This document shows, piece by piece, positions 35,198 through 40,132 of a stretch of 40,132 bases of DNA. The translations under genes and the position numbers were made by a program. The notes under the pieces are model-generated. The model saw nothing but the letters and a program-made list of their open reading frames with translations, was not told where the DNA came from and did no database searches. The first letter of the stretch is position 1, and the number at the start of each line of letters is the position of its first letter. The DNA comes from Candidatus Scalindua sp. GTDB taxonomy: Bacteria > Planctomycetota > Brocadiia > Brocadiales > Scalinduaceae. The stretch is taken from the NCBI GenBank assembly GCA_021776915.1, contig JAIQZU010000013.1:1-40132 (forward strand), in the 5' to 3' direction.

Positions 35198-35263
35198 GTC
35201 GAACGCAAAGCTAAGGGGCGCGGCAGCCTTTTTGCCGCGTCCCTCTTGAGTGAATGGTTAGAC
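35198..35263 (-). other. Candidate integron attC site (66 bp)
   Basis: On the minus strand the site runs from GTCTAAC (35263-35257), which fits the R'' consensus RYYYAAC, to GTTCGAC (35204-35198). Between them AGGGGCGCGGCA (35214-35225) and TGCCGCGTCCCT (35233-35244) form a 12-bp stem with one mismatch. The sequence CTCAAGAGGGAC in the R''-proximal arm is strongly like that of Vibrio/Pseudomonas-type attC sites. It lies about 20 bases past the stop of the ATPase-DUF4062 gene, where the attC of that cassette is expected. This is the clearest of the three. Confidence 0.68.
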
Positions 35264-35283
35264 GTTAATCTTTTTAGCCGTGC

Positions 35284-37272
35284 CTATTTCCATCGCTTAG
35301 AAAGCACTGCGATTCTTTCAACAATATCTTTGTCAAATCTGTCCGCAATATCTGAATGTTTTACCCTATCACCTCTTGCATAACCTAATTCATTATGACA
35401 TTGGATTTTATTTGCAAATTTCTTCTGTTTATCATCCCATTGATCTATATTTCCTTCCGAAATATAAACGATGATTTTTTGAGGGTCTTTGGAGTAAGCT
35501 GCATCAAATTCATGCTCGCAAAAAGATTTTCCATCAATTTCTTCACCATATCTATCACCAAGAATGGCAACGAAATATGTGCAATCTTTGGCTGATTCTC
35601 TGCTTTTTCTTAAAGAATCTGGGCTATTGAAAGTCTCGCTTCTTATAGCCGCAAAATTCTTACTGGTTATCACTTTCTCTATCGCATCTCTATATTGGCG
35701 CATGTTGATAGTAGAGCTTATGAATATTGTTGGACGGAGAATACTTGCTGCTGGTATTTCTTTAGCATTTTTCCATAACCTGTCATAGCCAATGATATTT
35801 ATATCATTAATTTGGTGCTTGTATTTTTTATTTTTTTGTCTAATCAAGTCATCTAAAATTGGGTGTATCAGATAATGTGGTGAATCTGGTAAAAGCCTAA
35901 CTTCATGAAATGTTTTTTCTCCAATAGGAACAAACTTCTGAAAATAGTGCTGCTTTTCCGTCGGTATCATATCAACATAACCCAATAGACCAATTTTATA
36001 GAGCTCACAGAAAATATGCGTTTTATCTGCACACTCTTTGCATTTGCTTTTCATACATTCAGCATTATTACCATTGAATTCCATACATATTTCCTTTAAT
36101 TTTGTCTGTTCGAATGCATTGGAATCAATTAGTTCAAAGACTTTATCTAAATCCTCTCTTTTGATTGTTAAATGTGGCAGAACCTCATTGATATATTGGG
36201 TAGCGATGGTTGTTGCGGCGGAGTTAACAAGAGATTTAAATTTTCCCAATCCATTTTCTGTTTCCGGATTTCTTAAGGATGGGTTGCATCTTGAAATTTC
36301 TCCCCCAATCTCCATAAGATCCCGAGGTCTTTGCAAAGTATGTCTAAATATATAGTCGAATGCATCTTCTGTTGTATTAGCGACAATACCATGATGAACT
36401 TGGTCAGTACCGAGAAAGGCAATCATGGGGTTGCTCTTTATGGATTGTGGCTTCATTAAGTTGCCTACATTATCTTTCGTGATATTTTTGATAAATATAT
36501 CTTTTAATTGCTCTTTAGAATATGATAGATCAAGGGATACACCTTTATATTGCATAACCATCTCGGTATCTAACTTTTTAAAAGCCTCTTTTCTAATCGA
36601 CGCAAATAGCTTAAGTTTGCTGCTAATCCTACATAAATCATATATGGTTTTTATTAAAGAATTTTGCGCGATATACCAAACCTCCCTGTATTTTTCAAAG
36701 CATTCATCAACATTGTCTATAAAAACAGCAATAGGTATTTTTATACCTCTTATAATGGGCAGAAGGGTTTTATTGTAATCATAAACTAAGCCCTCATAAA
36801 ATTGCCTTCTATTCATCTCCACTATTATAAAGTTGAAAATATTTGAAACGGTATTGCATCTTGGATTGTTCAATATATCTTGAAGCGCAGCGGAAGCATT
36901 TTGTTTTTCTGTATCTGTAATTTCGTTTAATCTTTTGATAATTGCAATAGTTATTGATAATGACCATATTAATGCAAAAGCATCCTCATTTTTCAAAAGA
37001 AATAGTGACTCTTTTTTTAAGGTATCTATCCTGACAGATGGAATATCCAAAGGTTCATGTTCAGGTATAAGATGTATACCACAGCATTTCTTTCTTTTGG
37101 TCAACAATAACAATGACTTTCCAAAACCCTTTGTCGCTATTGCAAAACGAATTTGATCTTCATCTAAGAATTTTTTTATCAGGGGAGTTTGTTCGATAAG
37201 CTCGACATTAATTCCCTCGACTTTTTCTAGGTCATTTACTGATTCTCTTGCATCAATAGTCCATGAAATCAT
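35284..37272 (-). CDS. P-loop ATPase with C-terminal DUF4062 domain (putative defence protein)
   Basis: 662 residues. Residues about 25-320 form a P-loop ATPase of the Sll1717/STAND-like kind: Walker-A-like ATKGFGKS (46-53, first Gly replaced by Ala) and Walker B IAVFIDNVDE (181-190). A Cys cluster (C406, C411, C414, C422) may bind zinc. The C-terminal DUF4062 domain (about 513-607) contains RPTIFISSTI, SRESAKDCTYFVAILGDRYG and FCEHEFDAAY, a fold related to TIR and nucleoside deoxyribosyltransferases. ATPase plus DUF4062 is the sensor-effector plan of several antiphage NTPases. AGGAGG stands six bases before the ATG. attC-like hairpins lie on both sides, so this is probably a cassette-borne defence gene. 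That function is inference. Confidence 0.8.
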   Translation of the reverse strand: MISWTIDARESVNDLEKVEGINVELIEQTPLIKKFLDEDQIRFAIATKGFGKSLLLLTKRKKCCGIHLIPEHEPLDIPSVRIDTLKKESLFLLKNEDAFALIWSLSITIAIIKRLNEITDTEKQNASAALQDILNNPRCNTVSNIFNFIIVEMNRRQFYEGLVYDYNKTLLPIIRGIKIPIAVFIDNVDECFEKYREVWYIAQNSLIKTIYDLCRISSKLKLFASIRKEAFKKLDTEMVMQYKGVSLDLSYSKEQLKDIFIKNITKDNVGNLMKPQSIKSNPMIAFLGTDQVHHGIVANTTEDAFDYIFRHTLQRPRDLMEIGGEISRCNPSLRNPETENGLGKFKSLVNSAATTIATQYINEVLPHLTIKREDLDKVFELIDSNAFEQTKLKEICMEFNGNNAECMKSKCKECADKTHIFCELYKIGLLGYVDMIPTEKQHYFQKFVPIGEKTFHEVRLLPDSPHYLIHPILDDLIRQKNKKYKHQINDINIIGYDRLWKNAKEIPAASILRPTIFISSTINMRQYRDAIEKVITSKNFAAIRSETFNSPDSLRKSRESAKDCTYFVAILGDRYGEEIDGKSFCEHEFDAAYSKDPQKIIVYISEGNIDQWDDKQKKFANKIQCHNELGYARGDRVKHSDIADRFDKDIVERIAVLSKRWK

Positions 37273-37288
37273 TATGCCTCCTCATTAC

Positions 37289-37352
37289 GTCTAGCGTCTG
37301 TATGAGCTACCGCCAAATCGCTTTTGTATAGGCGGTTAGCTCCATACACTTG
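37289..37352. other. attC-like imperfect hairpin (third candidate)
   Basis: GTATGAGCTACCGCC (37300-37314) pairs with GGCGGTTAGCTCCATAC (37331-37347). The right arm has two extra unpaired bases, the extrahelical-base layout of attC sites. An outer box GTCTAGC at 37289-37295 is one base from GTCTAAC, but the opposite end lacks a clear match. It may close a cassette upstream of the ATPase gene. Confidence 0.4.
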
Positions 37353-37369
37353 ATACTAATTTTAAAACC

Positions 37370-37555
37370 ATGAATATAAAAGAACGAGCTAAACAAAGAT
37401 ACAATGCGAAAGGCAGAGATCATTTATTTGGTTGTTTGCGAATATTAGAAGAAAAAATTAAAAAACTGAACAAGTCTAATATTAACGAAATTAAGCCAAA
37501 ACTTGAAAAATATATATTTAAGGCATTATCTTGGGAATCGGCCTCTCTTGAGTAA
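37370..37555 (+). CDS. Possible small basic protein
   Basis: A 61-codon ORF encoding a Lys/Glu-rich, probably helical protein (MNIKERAKQRYNAKGRDHLF ...). The composition is protein-like and it runs opposite to the surrounding genes, as occasional cassette genes do. No ribosome-binding site is seen and I recognise no family, so the call is weak. Confidence 0.25.
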   Translation: MNIKERAKQRYNAKGRDHLFGCLRILEEKIKKLNKSNINEIKPKLEKYIFKALSWESASLE

Positions 37556-37728
37556 GGATATATATTCTTGATGTGGCAATGAATTGTCAGCATAAGTTCC
37601 GCTTGAATTTTTCTCAAATTGCCATTCACCAAGCCTGCCGTTGGCTTTTCTGCTTGAACGTTTCTCGTTAATATCAATAACTTAGTTCAATGCGAACAGA
37701 TTAAATTCACCAAGAAAAAGCCTAAAAC

Positions 37729-37944
37729 TTAACCAACCTCAAGATTTTCTGTTATCGGATGCAAAACAAGTAGATTATTTAGATGTATCGGTAATTGCTC
37801 ATAAACTTGTCCTTCACTGTCTGAAAACTCAACCAGGAAATGAGTATCTGAAAGTTTGGAAACAACCGTTCCTGTAGTCCCTCGTGTGACAGGTGTGTTT
37901 TCAATCCCTACTAATACTGCAATATAATCATGAATTTCTATCAT
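37729..37944 (-). CDS. DUF4926 protein (possible antitoxin partner)
   Basis: 71 residues from the ATG at 37944, which overlaps the upstream stop as ATGA. The sequence (IHDYIAVLVGIENTPVTRGTTGTVVSKLSD ... FLVEFSDSEGQVYEQLPI) matches the DUF4926 pattern of a small beta-barrel-like protein. DUF4926 genes often sit directly after DUF6883 genes, as here. The pair is organised like a toxin-antitoxin module, but neither activity is established from sequence. Confidence 0.85.
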   Translation of the reverse strand: MIEIHDYIAVLVGIENTPVTRGTTGTVVSKLSDTHFLVEFSDSEGQVYEQLPIHLNNLLVLHPITENLEVG

Positions 37945-38297
37945 TTCTTTCCCTTTCTTGTCTTGACAAAACACGATGTTAAATATGGTATGTCTTCACC
38001 CTTGTGTACTATCCATAATGTACACAAAATTTCTTTTTGATTAATCCCTTCAACTTCATATTCAACACGATATATTTTCCCAAAATTATTTTCTAGTTCG
38101 TTCATTACTTCACAAGATTCAGCGGATTGCAAAACTAATTTCTTCAGCTTTACGCTATTTTCTTGAGTAATTCCAAGTGCTTTCTGAAATACCCTAGCTT
38201 TATGTTTTCCATCAGGATGAAATGGATTTAAGCAATAATCTACCAACTTTCCATCGGGAACTACAGCTTTTGCTCCGTTAGGTAATTTCATTATCAT
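37941..38297 (-). CDS. DUF6883 protein (possible toxin partner)
   Basis: 118 residues. MKLPNGAKAVVPDGKLVDYCLNPFHPDGKHKARVFQKALGIT is the characteristic DUF6883 opening, and the end holds LWIVHKGEDIPYLTSCFV. A second ATG at 38291 could be the true start; neither has a good ribosome-binding site. It overlaps the DUF4926 gene by four bases (ATGA), so the two are translated together. DUF6883 is found in mobile, toxin-like contexts; the biochemical function is unknown to me. Confidence 0.85.
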   Translation of the reverse strand: MIMKLPNGAKAVVPDGKLVDYCLNPFHPDGKHKARVFQKALGITQENSVKLKKLVLQSAESCEVMNELENNFGKIYRVEYEVEGINQKEILCTLWIVHKGEDIPYLTSCFVKTRKGKK

Positions 38298-38411
38298 TAA
38301 TATGTTTAAAGTTTGCTACCCCTCCAAACAGAATTTAATTTGATGTATGAGGAATTTCGATATTGTATTTGTGCCGTCTCCAATAAACCCCTAAAGGGTA
38401 AATTCCGAAAA

Positions 38412-38444
38412 GGAGTTAAGGCTTTGGCCTTTTAATTTAACTCC
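38412..38444. terminator. Hairpin, possible terminator of the following minus-strand gene
   Basis: GGAGTTAA (38412-38419) pairs with TTAACTCC (38437-38444), with an inner AAGGC/GCCTT stem, giving a long AT-rich stem about 25 bases beyond the stop codon of the 70-residue gene. The T-run typical of an intrinsic terminator is weak on the minus strand. It may instead be a dispersed palindrome. Confidence 0.4.
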
Positions 38445-38469
38445 AAGTATTCTCTGATCTTCTTGGTTC

Positions 38470-38682
38470 TTATGCTACCAATGCCTTTTCTGCCGCCTTG
38501 GGCAATTTTATTGGTACAAAATATTCATTTGGGAATAAATAATCTTCACCTGATTCGTCAATAACCCGGGCTAGATTATGTTGGGATGCTTTTTCATCGT
38601 TGAGCACCCTGTAAACTTTACCCCTTTCCAGAGATACTTCGTAACCCTTATTATTAATGCATATCACAAACTTCATATCCAT
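38470..38682 (-). CDS. Small conserved hypothetical protein
   Basis: 70 residues (MDMKFVICINNKGYEVSLERG ...) with the motif RVIDESGEDYLFPNEYFVPI. I recognise the pattern as a short conserved protein found scattered in cyanobacteria and other bacteria, often in accessory regions, without known function. There is no signal or TM. A hairpin follows the gene. Confidence 0.75.
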   Translation of the reverse strand: MDMKFVICINNKGYEVSLERGKVYRVLNDEKASQHNLARVIDESGEDYLFPNEYFVPIKLPKAAEKALVA

Positions 38683-39051
38683 CGCTTAATGACAGCAAAG
38701 GTCAGCAAAAGCAAAGAGGCAAGTCTTGATAGACAAAATGAAACTTTATTTAAGATAACTATACCACCTCACTCTATGCAGTATAGTTATTTTGCTTGAT
38801 AAATTGAATGAGATGTAATGTTAAAACTACATATCATTAAAGTCAAGGAAATATGTTTGCAGAAATGGCTTGCAGGAAAAATGGATAAGGAAGTATCTCT
38901 TTTTTTAAGAAAAGGATATTCTATTTTGAATTCAATGGGAAAGGCACATAAGCTCTAAGTAAGTGGAATGAAAAATGGAAAAAAGAGCGCATATCTGCGG
39001 TTATCTTTGAAAATCCCTGCCCGACGGAAAGTTTGGCGGGTGTGTCCTGAC
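38683..39051. other. Intergenic region at the right border of the accessory island
   Basis: About 370 bases. A 46-codon plus-strand ORF (38818-38958; MLKLHIIKVKEICLQKWLAG ...) has no ribosome-binding site and may be a gene remnant. The GC-rich tiny repeat at 39016-39042 lies just beyond the stress-protein gene stop. Nothing else is apparent. Confidence 0.4.
39016..39042. repeat. GC-rich tiny repeat, family B (copy 4, diverged)
   Basis: A 27-bp stretch beginning CCTGCCCGACGG and ending GGCGGGTG in AT-rich surroundings, related at both ends to the copies at 2610, 9180 and 29090. It lies ten bases beyond the stop of the stress-protein gene. Confidence 0.45.
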
Positions 39052-40132
39052 TCAAGAATAATCCATTGAATCAGACCATTTAGCCTTGACAGTTTCAACT
39101 ATTTCCCGAGTAATCGCACTGCTGCCCTTCGCCCTGGCATAGCTCTCAACCTCGCTGACAACCATAGGCCTCACAAATGCAGGCGCACGCAAGACTAAAG
39201 ACCTGGCATCATCATCCCAGGAAAGCTCTCCTGCCTTCACTGTTCGATTCACAGGCTGTAGCTGATCGATCTTTATATTCTCTTCTTTCTCAAAAAAAGG
39301 ATTTACCTCAGCACTCTTCCCGCTTTTTGTTATCAGTACATTGCATTCAGCATTGCGCAATATGTTTTCTGTTGAACTACCCATATCCAAACCGTTAACT
39401 GCATGTATACCGGTTCGGCCCAAAACCAACAGAGATGGCTTCACCTTATCAACATACTTCAATATCTCGTTATATGGCTTGCCTTCAAGAAGTGTAGTCT
39501 CTGCATCAAGACCCAGATTCCTTACCTTATTTAAGGCAATCTCAAGATGTCCGTCATAAATCTTTTCCAAACCTTTGTCTATGACATCTTCATGCAGCTT
39601 CTCCTGCTCTTCCGACTTAAACACGTCGCCCATTTCACCGGAGAGGATTTTAGCGATACCATCAAAAGCAACCCTGTGATAATGAGGATCAAATACCGAC
39701 AACAACTCTATCTTCATATTATACTTTGCCGCTAATCCGCTTGCCATCTCCACAGCCCTTAAAGATTGCTCACTTCCGTCAACGGTAACGATTACTTTAC
39801 CTTCAAGTGACCTGTCATTCTTAACAACTAATACATCGGTATTAATCCTTCTGACAACTCTCTCGCAGACACTGCCAATCAGATTGCCATTTACTTCGCC
39901 AAGACCCAGGACGCCTATAATTACCAGATCGTAATCATTGGCTTTTATATCTTTTACTAACTCAAGATAATTCTTACCCTCAATGATGTTCCTTTTAAAA
40001 GGGACATTTGACTCACGGCTTCTCTTTTCCGTACTGTCCAGATAAGAATCTGAGATCATCCGAAGCCCTTTGCCTATGAGCGTGTTGTGAAACTCTCTCT
40101 GCTTCTTAAGCTCGCTTTCTTCTCTGTACTTT
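39052..40132 (-). CDS. Double universal-stress-protein with C-terminal PCP_red domain (5' end outside the window)
   Basis: At least 359 residues. The reading frame stays open from the ATG at 40059 to the window edge, and those 24 extra codons fit the first domain, so the gene is truncated by the edge. The first USP domain is partial and ends with LVIIGVLGLGEVNGNLIGSVCERVVRRINTDVLVVK. A second, complete USP domain follows, with VTVDGSEQSLRAVEMA and LVLGRTGIHAVNGLDMGSSTENILRNAECNVLI holding the G-2x-G-9x-G-S/T-like ATP loop. The last 50 residues (LSWDDDARSLVLRAPAFVRP ...) match PCP_red, the small domain also found in protochlorophyllide reductase subunits. This points to a stress or redox-linked nucleotide-binding protein. 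Tandem USPs are common; the PCP_red fusion is less so. Confidence 0.9.
   Translation of the reverse strand, partial: KYREESELKKQREFHNTLIGKGLRMISDSYLDSTEKRSRESNVPFKRNIIEGKNYLELVKDIKANDYDLVIIGVLGLGEVNGNLIGSVCERVVRRINTDVLVVKNDRSLEGKVIVTVDGSEQSLRAVEMASGLAAKYNMKIELLSVFDPHYHRVAFDGIAKILSGEMGDVFKSEEQEKLHEDVIDKGLEKIYDGHLEIALNKVRNLGLDAETTLLEGKPYNEILKYVDKVKPSLLVLGRTGIHAVNGLDMGSSTENILRNAECNVLITKSGKSAEVNPFFEKEENIKIDQLQPVNRTVKAGELSWDDDARSLVLRAPAFVRPMVVSEVESYARAKGSSAITREIVETVKAKWSDSMDYS

Larger units (their letters stand above)
37273..37728. other. Intergenic region with attC-like hairpin and doubtful ORFs
   Basis: About 456 bases between the ATPase-DUF4062 gene and the DUF4926 gene. An attC-like hairpin (37289-37352) lies nearest the ATPase gene. 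A small plus-strand ORF follows (37370-37555). The rest includes a weak hairpin around CAAGC/GCTTG (about 37630-37660). A minus-strand 85-codon ORF overlapping the small one looks like its shadow. Confidence 0.4.

Noticed and set aside
37420-37677. 85-codon minus-strand ORF
   Set aside because: Overlaps the more protein-like plus-strand ORF and has an unnatural composition; probably a shadow.
38818-38958. 46-codon plus-strand ORF
   Set aside because: No ribosome-binding site and no recognisable family; possibly a remnant but not supportable as a gene.

Overview
The window looks like a chromosomal segment of an AT-rich, anaerobic, signalling-rich Gram-negative bacterium. My best guess is a planctomycete of the anammox type (Brocadiales, Scalindua-like). 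This rests on the mix of sigma54 activators, CHASE2 cyclases, long TPR proteins, an iron-sulfur membrane protein and many small palindromic repeats. No marker gene or rRNA is present, so the assignment is an inference. I see no tRNA, rRNA, CRISPR array or transposase gene.

Left part (1-9.1 kb, minus strand): a heavy-metal (probably Cu/Ag) export operon. It runs from a CusB-like adaptor with two metal-binding motifs and a DUF3347-type tail, to an oversized CusA-like RND pump overlapping it by 8 bases, then a membrane histidine kinase and an NtrC-type sigma54 activator. A composite of small repeats separates the pump from the kinase. No outer-membrane channel gene is present. The divergent intergenic region (9.1-9.7 kb) carries four TGTGGCA motifs.

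Middle (9.7-20.5 kb, plus strand): a sensory and redox group. It holds a Tat-exported DUF362 protein, a CHASE2 adenylate cyclase, and 22 bases later a remarkable protein. That protein joins a cyclic-nucleotide-binding-like domain, a degenerate NtrC-type AAA+ domain and a NapH/NosR-like polytopic iron-sulfur module. A cytosolic GAF hybrid histidine kinase, a TDT/SLAC1-family anion transporter and a two-CBS protein follow. The cyclase/Fe-S pair is the best candidate here for an undescribed signalling-to-electron-transfer system.

20.5-33.3 kb: a minus-strand Gld-type ABC export system (ATPase, permease, GldG-like and DUF4340 proteins) interrupted by palindromic repeats. Next come a transglutaminase-like/TPR protein, a lipid-facing or periplasmic protein with three copies of a ~110-residue module, a large exported TPR protein, two small proteins and a TIM-barrel isomerase.

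33.3-38.8 kb: an AT-rich accessory island on the minus strand. Imperfect hairpins with integron attC features flank an ATPase-DUF4062 gene and a Nudix-like gene pair, as expected for cassettes or a CALIN (attC cluster without integrase in view). A DUF6883/DUF4926 pair (toxin-antitoxin-like) and another small gene follow. The right edge holds a 5'-truncated double universal-stress-protein gene with a C-terminal PCP_red domain.

Small repeats run throughout. They include a ~27-bp element found inserted in two unrelated palindromes, which lets the empty sites be reconstructed, a second GC-rich 26-29-bp family, a ~129-bp MITE-like element, and perfect palindromes of 28 and 2x16 bp.
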